From Candidatus Cloacimonadota bacterium (GTDB lineage: Bacteria; Cloacimonadota; Cloacimonadia; Cloacimonadales; TCS61), in NCBI GenBank assembly GCA_014382915.1, contig JACNIV010000206.1, forward strand, positions 1 through 18,232: a stretch of 18,232 nucleotides of DNA, given 5' to 3'. The notes beneath the pieces are model-generated. The model was given only the letters and a program-made list of their open reading frames with translations, was not told the origin of the DNA and made no database searches. A program made the position numbers and the translations under genes. Positions 5,636-13,814 of the stretch are shown here, piece after piece. Numbering within the stretch: position 1 is the first letter of the stretch; every line of letters begins with the position of its first letter.

Positions 5636-8056
5636 ATGTTCTTAAATTACCTCAAAGTTGCTCTCAGAAATCTGTTGCGAAAGAAGTTCTATTCCACTAT
5701 CAATATTTTGGGTCTGGCTATAGGGCTTACATGTACCATTTTGATTGGATTGTTCGTGCAGAATGAACTTTCTTTTGATAAACATCATAACAATTATAAA
5801 AGGATCTACAGGTTAGAATCTCACTTCACCATCCAGGAATCAGATGATTTTTTTGCTGCAACAGCATTTCCGCTGGGTCCAGCTTTAAAATTAGAATTTC
5901 CTCATGATGTGGAAGAATACTGCCGTTTTATGACGATGGACAATAATCTGTTCCAGATAAATGATAAAAAGATATTTGAACATAATGTATATTTTGCCGA
6001 TTCTACATTAACCACTTTATTCACTCACAAATTCATGGCTGGTACGCCAGATGGAGCCCTGAACGATCCCAACGAAATGATACTTACGGAAAGCTTTTCT
6101 CGTAGAATATTCGGTGATGAAGACCCTATCGGAAAAGTGCTGGAGACAGGTTATGGATTTGGATTTACCATCACCGGCGTGATCGAAGATGTAGCATATA
6201 ATTCACACCTTCGTTTCGAAGCAATTGGTTCCATGATAACTCTGGAAAATTTCTTTGGTAAGGAAAGATACCACAGCCTGGAAAGTGGTGCTTTCTGGAA
6301 TATTGGCTTCTACAGCTACATTATGCTAAGAGAAACTGGAAACATTCAGAATGTTCTGGATGGTTATCTTGCTTTCAATGAAAAGTACATCAAACCGGTT
6401 GGTGAACAAATAAACAGCAAATTTCAACTTATGGTTCAACCTCTGGCTGATGTTCACCTGCATTCGAGAGTAGGGTACGACCTACCGACCGGTAATATTG
6501 CCTATGTTTATACATTCAGTATCGTTGCACTTTTTCTTCTACTTATTGGCTGCATCAATTATATGAACATGGCAACTGCTCAATCTGCCAACAGGGCAAC
6601 GGAAGTTGGCATCCGCAAAGTGGTGGGTGCTCAGAAAAGTTATTTGCGCAGTCAATTCCTGATGGAATCATTGATCTTAACCTTACTGGCTTTGCTGCTT
6701 GCATTCATTGCCACAGAATTACTTCTTCCTGCTTTTAATGAGATCGCAGACAGACACCTTTCCTTCAATATAGCAGAAAATCTGAATTTCTTTCTGGGGA
6801 TCGTGGGCATAGCTTTGATCGTTGGAATTGTTGCAGGAAGCTATCCGGCTTTTTATCTTTCATCATTTATTCCGGTGGAAGTACTGAAAGGAAAATTGGG
6901 AAAGAGTAAAGGAACACTTAGAAAAATTCTGGTTCTTCTGCAATTCTCGATCTCGATCATTATGATAGTTGGAACTTTTACGGTAATACAGCAACTGAAT
7001 TTCCTTCGAGACAAAGACCTTGGATTTGATAAAGAAAACGTTATGATCCTCACAGTGCGTGATACAACCGGTGTTCAAAATCTTGATGCATTTCAAGATG
7101 AACTGCTCAAACATCCACAGATATTAAAAGCAGGAACATCTTCCAGCATTCCTGGACAAGGTTACGGAATACTTGTTCAAAGATACGAAACACTCGATGG
7201 CACGATGGCAGAAAAGGGAATTAACTTCGTATTTGTAGATAATGATTATATCGATGTAATGGGCATGAAAATAGTTAAAGGTAGAAATTTCGATCCTGAA
7301 CTAACTACCGATTTGGAAGAATCTATCATTATTAATAAAGCTTGTGCAAATGTTCTTGGCTGGGGTGAAGATCCGATCGGCAAGAAATTAGGTTTCGGTG
7401 CTAACCTGGATGGTACAGCTAATCGGGATACTCGTGTGATCGGAGTGGTGAAAGACTTCCATTATAACTCCCTACACAACAAGGTCGATCCTATTCTGCT
7501 CCTTCTTTCAGAAAGACCTCTAAGAAATATCAGCTTGAGAGTTAGACAGGAAAACATCGAAAATACGATAAACTATATCGAAGGAAAATGGAATGAGTTC
7601 TGTCCTACTTTCCCATTCGATTACAGCTTTCTGGATGAAGACCTGAATGAACAATATATCGCTGAACAAAAGATCGGAAGAGTTTTCACCTACTTCTCGG
7701 TTCTATGTATTTTTATCGCCTGTTTAGGATTATTTGGACTTGCTGCATACACTGCAGAACAGAGAACCAAAGAGATAAGCATTCGCAAAGTGATGGGTGC
7801 TTCTGTTTCCAGCATCGTTCTCATTCTATCCAAAGAATTCTCAATCTGGGTGATACTGGCAAATATCATTGCCTGGCCGCTTGCTTACCTGGCTTTGAAA
7901 AAGTGGTTGGAGAACTTCGCATACTCTGTAAATATTTCCATTTTCACCTTTGTTTATGCCGGTATTGTTGCTCTTGTCATCGCTCTTGCTACAGTTAGTT
8001 TTCGAGCAATAAGAGCAGCACTTACCAATCCTGCGGATGCTTTGAAATATGAATAA
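5636..8056 (+). CDS. FtsX/MacB-type ABC permease, paralog A
   Basis: This 806-residue membrane protein has two tandem MacB_PCD plus FtsX modules. The opening NYLKVALRNLLRKKFYSTIN and transmembrane segment 1 (about 20-42) lead into a periplasmic domain (about 45-285). Segments 2-4 follow at about 287-310, 342-366 and 385-407. The second module starts with segment 5 (about 429-451), a second periplasmic domain (about 455-680) and segments 6-8 (about 683-705, 735-755, 768-790). The paired cytoplasmic motifs EVGIRKVVGA (323-332) and EISIRKVMGA (713-722) are the expected ATPase-contact regions. One chain is therefore equivalent to a MacB permease dimer. It ends NPADALKYE, as do its paralogs with small changes. 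AGGGAGG precedes the ATG, 31 bases after the ATPase stop. Paralog C looks like its closest relative here. Confidence 0.95.
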   Translation: MFLNYLKVALRNLLRKKFYSTINILGLAIGLTCTILIGLFVQNELSFDKHHNNYKRIYRLESHFTIQESDDFFAATAFPLGPALKLEFPHDVEEYCRFMTMDNNLFQINDKKIFEHNVYFADSTLTTLFTHKFMAGTPDGALNDPNEMILTESFSRRIFGDEDPIGKVLETGYGFGFTITGVIEDVAYNSHLRFEAIGSMITLENFFGKERYHSLESGAFWNIGFYSYIMLRETGNIQNVLDGYLAFNEKYIKPVGEQINSKFQLMVQPLADVHLHSRVGYDLPTGNIAYVYTFSIVALFLLLIGCINYMNMATAQSANRATEVGIRKVVGAQKSYLRSQFLMESLILTLLALLLAFIATELLLPAFNEIADRHLSFNIAENLNFFLGIVGIALIVGIVAGSYPAFYLSSFIPVEVLKGKLGKSKGTLRKILVLLQFSISIIMIVGTFTVIQQLNFLRDKDLGFDKENVMILTVRDTTGVQNLDAFQDELLKHPQILKAGTSSSIPGQGYGILVQRYETLDGTMAEKGINFVFVDNDYIDVMGMKIVKGRNFDPELTTDLEESIIINKACANVLGWGEDPIGKKLGFGANLDGTANRDTRVIGVVKDFHYNSLHNKVDPILLLLSERPLRNISLRVRQENIENTINYIEGKWNEFCPTFPFDYSFLDEDLNEQYIAEQKIGRVFTYFSVLCIFIACLGLFGLAAYTAEQRTKEISIRKVMGASVSSIVLILSKEFSIWVILANIIAWPLAYLALKKWLENFAYSVNISIFTFVYAGIVALVIALATVSFRAIRAALTNPADALKYE

Positions 8057-8069
8057 TAAATGAGGAGAT

Positions 8070-10487
8070 ATGTTTAAAAATTATTTCAAATTAGCGCTAC
8101 GTAACATTGTTCGTCAAAAGGGTTTTTCTTTTATCAATATTGTCGGACTGGCAATTGGATTGGCTTGCTGTCTGATCATTTTGCTATTTATTCAATATGA
8201 ATTTTCTTATGAAGAAATGCATCATGACCTAGATAACATCTACCGCGTTCTAACAATCGATAAGGCGATGGGAACGAACAGCCAACGAGTTGGGATTACT
8301 ATTCCAGCCCTTGGACCATCCATTCCTGAAGCCTTCTCAGAAGTCGAAGATTTTCTTCGAGTTACTAATCAGGGACAATTACTGGTTTCATTTGAAGAAA
8401 ATCCTTTCGTTTATATTCAGAATTTATGTTCTGCTGATGAGAACATCTTTGATTTTTTTGGTTTCAAATTATTGGAAGGTGATCCGGAATCAGCTTTACG
8501 GGAGCCGTATACAGTTGTTCTCACCAAGTCGGAAAAAGCCAGGATTTTCGGTGAAGAGAACAGTATGAACAAAACCATAAGAACAGGAAATGGCTATGAT
8601 TTGACCGTAACAGGAATTATGGAGGATCTTCCTGCTAATACCCATTTATCATTTACAGCAATACAATCGTTTACCACCAGGATCGCTCAAGCCAGACAAA
8701 ATCAACCGCCTGATTCTAATCAACCGATCTGGATCGAGAGCTGGCAAATGATCGCCATGCCTACCTACATCAGATTGAAAGAAGGTTTTACTTCGGAAGG
8801 AATGGATGAACGGCTTACTGCGTTCTGTCGGGAAAATGAAGTAGGTGAAAATTTTGATATTACCTTGCAAGCCTTGGATGACGTTCACTTGAGATCGACC
8901 GACATTATTTTTGATAGTGGTATTTCCAATAAAGGTGACATTAATTATATCTATATATTTGCAGCAATAGCCCTATTGGTTCTTTTGATCGCCTCGGTGA
9001 ATTACATGAATCTATCTACAGCTAAAAGTATGCAGCGAGCCAAGGAAGTGGGCATGCGAAAAGTAGTCGGTTCAGTCCGCTCGCAACTGATCAATCAGTT
9101 TCTGGGAGAATCTTTGACCTTAACTTTGCTGGCTTTATTATTGGCAATCCCACTGGTAGAGATCGTGCTTCCCTGGCTGAATGATCTGGGTGGAACCGGT
9201 ATCAGAATGAATTTCCTGGAAAACCATGTTATATCTTTGTTCATGGTCGCACTTCTGATCGTGGTTGGAATTATCTCCGGTATATATCCTGCCTTTGTTT
9301 TATCAGGATTTAAACCGGTAACAGTTTTGAAAGGATCGTTCAAATCAGGGAAAAAAGGAACTACTCTGCGCACTGTTCTGGTGATCTTTCAATTTGCACT
9401 TTCCATTGCACTTATTGGTTCTACTGCTGTTGTTCAGAAGCAACTGAAATATATAAAGAATAAAGACCTCGGCTATAACAGGGAGCAAGTGATATTGTTT
9501 GATATGCAGGATAATTTAATGTCCGAAAACATTGAACTGCTTCAGGAAGAACTGAAAAAACATAGTGCCTTCGAGAAAGTAGCAATAGCCGGAAATGTAC
9601 CTGGCAGAACTTTTGGCCGCACGGGAGTGAATCCTGAAGGTGCTGTTGATGATGATATCTGGATCATGAGCCGGGTTTCTTTGAGCGCAGATGCTATAGA
9701 TGCTTTAGGAATGGAAATAGTGCTGGGTGAGAATTTCCTGCCGGAAATAACCAGAGAAAATTTTGATGTGATCATAAATGAAACGGCAGTACGCCAGCTT
9801 GGCTGGGATAATCCGCTGGAAAAACGCTTCTTTTTTGGACCACAGGATTCCACCGGAGTTGCAATACGTGGCATTATTAAAGATTTCCACTTTATTGAGA
9901 TGCAGCAAAATATCGAACCAGTTATCATTTTCCCGCAAACGCGGGGACCGGGAAATATTGTTGTTGCCAGAATTGCTCCGGGGCAAACCGAATTTGCCAT
10001 GGAACATGTGCGCCAGGTTTGGAAGGATGTTTACCCTGACCATCCACTCTCTTTTTCCTTTATGGATGATGAATTCAATAGTATCTACCATCGTGATGAA
10101 GTTACCAGTAAAATCGTGAATGTTTTCTCCGGTCTGGCGATTTTCATTGCCTGCTTAGGATTATTGGGATTAGCCAGTTTTGCCATTGCCCAACGCAGAA
10201 AGGAAATTGGGATCCGCAAAACAATGGGAGCTTCTTCATTAGCTATCGTCAAGATTCTTACATTCAGCTTCATGAAATGGGTACTCGTCGCCAATCTGAT
10301 CGCCTGGCCCTTGATCTATTTCAGTATGAGCAAATGGCTGCAGAACTTTGCTTATCGTACAGAGATGGACATTTGGGTATTCCTTATCTCCAGCCTGATC
10401 GGGATCATGATCGCCCTGATAACGATAAGTTTGCAAACTTTCAAAGCAGCTAATGCTAATCCGGTGGATGCATTGAAATACGAATAG
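8070..10487 (+). CDS. FtsX/MacB-type ABC permease, paralog B
   Basis: This 805-residue protein has the same double-module plan as paralog A: an N-terminal RNIVRQKGFSFINIVGLAIG, a first periplasmic domain, a three-helix block with EVGMRKVVGS, a linker KGSFKSGKKGTTLRTVLVIF leading into the fifth segment, a second periplasmic domain, and a last block with EIGIRKTMGASS. It ends NPVDALKYE. The first periplasmic domain differs clearly from A, including a proline/asparagine-rich stretch (NQPPDSNQPIW) that A lacks, which hints at a different ligand or adaptor contact. The gene begins 13 bases after paralog A. GAGGAG lies only 2 bases before the ATG, an unusually short spacing, but the start is fixed by homology to the other three N-termini. 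Confidence 0.95.
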   Translation: MFKNYFKLALRNIVRQKGFSFINIVGLAIGLACCLIILLFIQYEFSYEEMHHDLDNIYRVLTIDKAMGTNSQRVGITIPALGPSIPEAFSEVEDFLRVTNQGQLLVSFEENPFVYIQNLCSADENIFDFFGFKLLEGDPESALREPYTVVLTKSEKARIFGEENSMNKTIRTGNGYDLTVTGIMEDLPANTHLSFTAIQSFTTRIAQARQNQPPDSNQPIWIESWQMIAMPTYIRLKEGFTSEGMDERLTAFCRENEVGENFDITLQALDDVHLRSTDIIFDSGISNKGDINYIYIFAAIALLVLLIASVNYMNLSTAKSMQRAKEVGMRKVVGSVRSQLINQFLGESLTLTLLALLLAIPLVEIVLPWLNDLGGTGIRMNFLENHVISLFMVALLIVVGIISGIYPAFVLSGFKPVTVLKGSFKSGKKGTTLRTVLVIFQFALSIALIGSTAVVQKQLKYIKNKDLGYNREQVILFDMQDNLMSENIELLQEELKKHSAFEKVAIAGNVPGRTFGRTGVNPEGAVDDDIWIMSRVSLSADAIDALGMEIVLGENFLPEITRENFDVIINETAVRQLGWDNPLEKRFFFGPQDSTGVAIRGIIKDFHFIEMQQNIEPVIIFPQTRGPGNIVVARIAPGQTEFAMEHVRQVWKDVYPDHPLSFSFMDDEFNSIYHRDEVTSKIVNVFSGLAIFIACLGLLGLASFAIAQRRKEIGIRKTMGASSLAIVKILTFSFMKWVLVANLIAWPLIYFSMSKWLQNFAYRTEMDIWVFLISSLIGIMIALITISLQTFKAANANPVDALKYE

Positions 10488-10495
10488 GAGTAAAG

Positions 10496-12931
10496 ATGTT
10501 TAAAAATTATTTGAAAATCGCCTTCAGAAACTTAATGAGAAAAAAATTCTATTCCACAATTAATATAATTGGTCTTTCAATAGGAATTACATGCAGTTTT
10601 CTTATATTTCTTTTCATTCAATCAGAACTTTCTTATGATAAACATTATGAAAATACTGACGATATTTACCGATTGGGAGTAGAATATAATATCGGTGGGA
10701 AGATAGATCATTATTGTAATATACCCAGACCTATAGGTCCAAATTTAAAAGCAGTATATCCGGAAATCCTTGAATATACCCGTCTTTGTGGTGTAAATGG
10801 ATTAAGGACTCATAAAGCTATGATTGAATATGAAGGGAATAAATTTATTTGTGATAAAATTTTTGCAGCAGATTCTTCATTTTTTAAAGTCTTTAAAAAT
10901 GAATTTATTACAGGCAATCCTGAGCATGTCCTTGTTCAACCGAATTCGATAGTATTAACAGAGAGTTTTGCAAAAAGGGTTTTTGGTGTTCAGGAACCTT
11001 TTGGAAAAACTATTACTATTGATAATGAATATGAAATGAATGTAATTGCTGTAATTAAGGATATCCCCGGAAAAACTCACATGGAATATGAAGCAATAGT
11101 CCCCTGGAATGTAGCTTACAGAGAAGGGGAAGAAAATGTCTGGTACGGATGGCATGTTTATACTTATGTTAAGTTTCCTAATAATTATGATATAAAAGAA
11201 TTCGAAGCTAAATTCCCGGAATTTTACGAAGAATATATGAGCGAAACATTTGAAAGAGCAAATGGCACTTGCAAAATTATCCTTCAACCCCTCAAGTCTA
11301 TCCATCTTACTTCTGATCTAACATGGGAAGCCTATCCAAACGGAAATATTATGAACATTTATATATTTTCAATTATTGCTATATTCTTATTGGTTATTGC
11401 CTGTATTAATTACATGAATTTAGCCACAGCAAGATCAGCATATAGAGGACGGGAAGTAGGTTTGAGAAAGGTTTTTGGTTCCTATAGATCATCTCTGATC
11501 TGGCAGTTTATCATAGAATCGATAATAATAGCATTGTTGGCAACAATTGTGGCTATTGGTATAGCAGAATTAGTATTACCTTTATTTAATAATCTACTCG
11601 TTAATAATGTTGAAATAAATTTCACAAAAAATCCTGTGCATATTTTTGGCTTACTTGGATTGGCCATATTCATTGGCTTTTTAGCTGGGACGTATCCTGC
11701 CTTCTATTTGTCTGCTTTTGTTCCCGTAAGAGTAATAAAAGGAAACCTTGAAAAAGGCTTAAAGGGTGCTTCTCTTAGAAAAATATTAATAGTTATTCAG
11801 TTCAGTATCTCAATTACATTAATAATTGGAACTTTAATAGTATTACAACAAATTGATTTTGCAAAAAATAAAGATCTGGGTTTCAATAAAGAGAACATTA
11901 TGGTTATATCCATTAAGGATACTTTAGTGGATAGGCAGATTAGCGTTATAAAAGAAGAATTTTTGTCCAATCCAAATATTACAGCAGTAGCTACTTCATA
12001 CAATCTTCCGGGAATTGAACTGAACCATACAACTGTAAATGCTGAAAATGATGAGGGTGGTTTCGACCCTGTTGGATGTCAATTCATGCAGATTGATTAT
12101 GATTTTGTAGATTTGCTGAATATGAAGATCATTGAAGGAAGAAATTTTAACAGGGAAATGGATAGAGCGTTTTGGGATGGAATGTTAATTAATGAAGCTG
12201 CAATCAGGAAGTTCGGTTGGAAGGAAGATGTCTTGGAAAAGGGATTTTCTTTCGGTCAAGATTCGGAAGGAAATATTTTAAAATTAGATGTTCTTGGTGT
12301 TATCAAAGACTTTCATGTTGGTTCATTGCATAGTCTCATCCAACCAATTGTTGTATTTTTAATTCCTGATGAGGGTGATGTTTTTTATCACAGACACAAA
12401 CGACTTTTTGTTCGATTAAAGAATGAAAATGTTTTTGAAACTGTTAAACACATTAGAAATGAATGGGTCAGAATCGATCCCAACAATCCCATTGATTATG
12501 TATTCCTGGATGAAAATATTGATAAATTATATAAAGCTGAAGAAAAACTCATAAATCTTTTCAGTTATTTCTCATTTATTACAGTGTTCATAGCATGTCT
12601 CGGACTTTTGGGTTTGGCTTCCTTTACTGCTGAACAGCGTACAAAAGAAATCGGAATTAGAAAGGTTCTGGGAGCTTCAGTTTCTAATATAACCTTTTTA
12701 CTATCAAAAGAATTTATCAAATGGGTACTCATAGCAAATATAATTGCTTGGCCATTAGCATTTTATGCGATGAGCAAATGGCTTCAGAATTTTGCATATC
12801 GTATTCATATTGGTTTGGGAGTTTTTATCCTTTCAGGAATTATAGCAATGCTGATAGCAATATTCACTGTCAGTTATCAAGCAATTAAAGCTGCGAATTC
12901 TAATCCGGTGGAAGCACTTAAGTATGAGTAA
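10496..12931 (+). CDS. FtsX/MacB-type ABC permease, paralog C
   Basis: This 811-residue protein has two MacB_PCD/FtsX modules. The N-terminus (RKKFYSTINIIGLSIGITCS) is close to paralog A. The cytoplasmic motifs are EVGLRKVFGS and EIGIRKVLGAS, and the C-terminus is NPVEALKYE. The stop codon of paralog B lies inside the AGGAG ribosome site of this gene, so the two are tightly coupled. The coding sequence is visibly richer in A and T than paralogs A, B and D: in sample 60-base lines, 11581-11640 has 13 G+C and 10861-10920 has 16, against 23-24 in similar lines of A, B and D. This may reflect a different origin or age of this copy. It should use the same ATPase as the other permeases. Confidence 0.95.
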   Translation: MFKNYLKIAFRNLMRKKFYSTINIIGLSIGITCSFLIFLFIQSELSYDKHYENTDDIYRLGVEYNIGGKIDHYCNIPRPIGPNLKAVYPEILEYTRLCGVNGLRTHKAMIEYEGNKFICDKIFAADSSFFKVFKNEFITGNPEHVLVQPNSIVLTESFAKRVFGVQEPFGKTITIDNEYEMNVIAVIKDIPGKTHMEYEAIVPWNVAYREGEENVWYGWHVYTYVKFPNNYDIKEFEAKFPEFYEEYMSETFERANGTCKIILQPLKSIHLTSDLTWEAYPNGNIMNIYIFSIIAIFLLVIACINYMNLATARSAYRGREVGLRKVFGSYRSSLIWQFIIESIIIALLATIVAIGIAELVLPLFNNLLVNNVEINFTKNPVHIFGLLGLAIFIGFLAGTYPAFYLSAFVPVRVIKGNLEKGLKGASLRKILIVIQFSISITLIIGTLIVLQQIDFAKNKDLGFNKENIMVISIKDTLVDRQISVIKEEFLSNPNITAVATSYNLPGIELNHTTVNAENDEGGFDPVGCQFMQIDYDFVDLLNMKIIEGRNFNREMDRAFWDGMLINEAAIRKFGWKEDVLEKGFSFGQDSEGNILKLDVLGVIKDFHVGSLHSLIQPIVVFLIPDEGDVFYHRHKRLFVRLKNENVFETVKHIRNEWVRIDPNNPIDYVFLDENIDKLYKAEEKLINLFSYFSFITVFIACLGLLGLASFTAEQRTKEIGIRKVLGASVSNITFLLSKEFIKWVLIANIIAWPLAFYAMSKWLQNFAYRIHIGLGVFILSGIIAMLIAIFTVSYQAIKAANSNPVEALKYE

Positions 12932-13138
12932 TGGCGTGTTAGCAATTAGCAGAATCCCTCTACTGTCTTCCTTTGATTCAAAGGGAGAACATAAGAAGAC
13001 GATGAGAGAATTTAGCGTTACTCAAAGCTTTTACCATGTCGGATGACAAGGGCTACTTTGTGAATTATAAATGTGAAATTAGAAATGGAAATGTAGATTC
13101 CCAATTAAATTGGGAATGACAGAAGAATCGGAGAATAA
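12932..13138. other. 207-base spacer in the permease gene train
   Basis: No convincing gene lies between paralog C and the DUF6144-like gene, whereas the other permease junctions are 8-31 bases. The stretch has a palindrome near its end (13097-13117). I see no sigma-54 promoter and no clear terminator with a T-run. It could hold a secondary promoter, or it may be the scar of an insertion or deletion. Confidence 0.6.
13097..13117. repeat. Palindromic repeat with ATTCCCAA core
   Basis: ATTCCCAATT and AATTGGGAAT form a perfect 10-bp inverted repeat around a single base. The core is shared with the palindrome at 2877-2902, so both belong to one dispersed family. It ends 21 bases before the start of the DUF6144-like gene and would form a hairpin just before its ribosome site. 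Confidence 0.75.
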
Positions 13139-13804
13139 ATGACGTTTGATAAGAACTTTGAAAAACAATGGTTAGATAAACTTCAAATTGGTCTGAAGAA
13201 GATCGGTAAAGCAGATTTGTTTAACGAGATCACAAAAGATAAAGATGAGCATTCACTTCTGAAATGGACAGAAAACCTGATGAAAATGTTAAAAGAAAAT
13301 CTTACTCAAGACGAGATCAACGAAGTAATGACAGGTTGTGCCTGTATTACTCCCAAAGATTATCTTGAAAACATCCGCAAGGAATATGCAATAACAAAAG
13401 ATCTGAAAAAAGTGCATACGATGCTTCAGGAAGCGTTTGAGAAATTTATCAGGCAATATAAAAATCTCAATGACGAGCAAATGGAGCTCTTGCGGAAAAA
13501 AGGTTGGGGAAGTGCAGGGAAACTGGAAGGAAATACAATTTTATCTACCAAGATTCCAAAAGAATTTCACAAATATTTCCAAACGACAGACATACAAAAA
13601 AAGAAATATTATTATTGCCACTGTCCCCGAATCAGAGACTTGTTTTTAAATAACGAAAAAACACTCGATGTGAATTACTGCTATTGCAGTGCTGGTTTTA
13701 CCAAAGATATATGGGAGTATATCCTTCAGAAAAAAGTTCGGGTCGAGATTATAGAATCACTGATGAAAGGTGATGCAGTCTGCAAGATCAAAATTTATAT
13801 TTAA
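13139..13804 (+). CDS. Cysteine-rich protein, DUF6144-like
   Basis: This 221-residue protein has no signal peptide or membrane segment and is probably cytoplasmic. It has three C-x-C pairs: C67/C69 (TGCACI), C160/C162 (YYYCHCPRIRD) and C181/C183 (NYCYCSAGF). One more cysteine (C215) sits in the C-terminal phrase ESLMKGDAVCKIKIYI. These motifs recall DUF6144, and the GD-x-x-C ending recalls the ATC_hydrolase-like superfamily. I assign the family from memory of these motifs only. The cysteine pattern suggests metal binding or thiol chemistry, but no reaction is established. GGAG precedes the ATG by 5 bases. The stop codon overlaps the ribosome site of permease D, so the two genes form a coupled pair. 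A role as sensor, modifier or self-protection factor for the exported compound is possible but speculative. Confidence 0.8.
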   Translation: MTFDKNFEKQWLDKLQIGLKKIGKADLFNEITKDKDEHSLLKWTENLMKMLKENLTQDEINEVMTGCACITPKDYLENIRKEYAITKDLKKVHTMLQEAFEKFIRQYKNLNDEQMELLRKKGWGSAGKLEGNTILSTKIPKEFHKYFQTTDIQKKKYYYCHCPRIRDLFLNNEKTLDVNYCYCSAGFTKDIWEYILQKKVRVEIIESLMKGDAVCKIKIYI

Positions 13805-13814
13805 GGAGTAAATT

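Noticed and set aside
12934..12950. Possible second sigma-54 promoter after permease C (TGGCGTGTTAGCAATTA)
   Set aside because: The GG and GC elements are only 7 bases apart instead of 10, so it cannot be a standard -24/-12 promoter.
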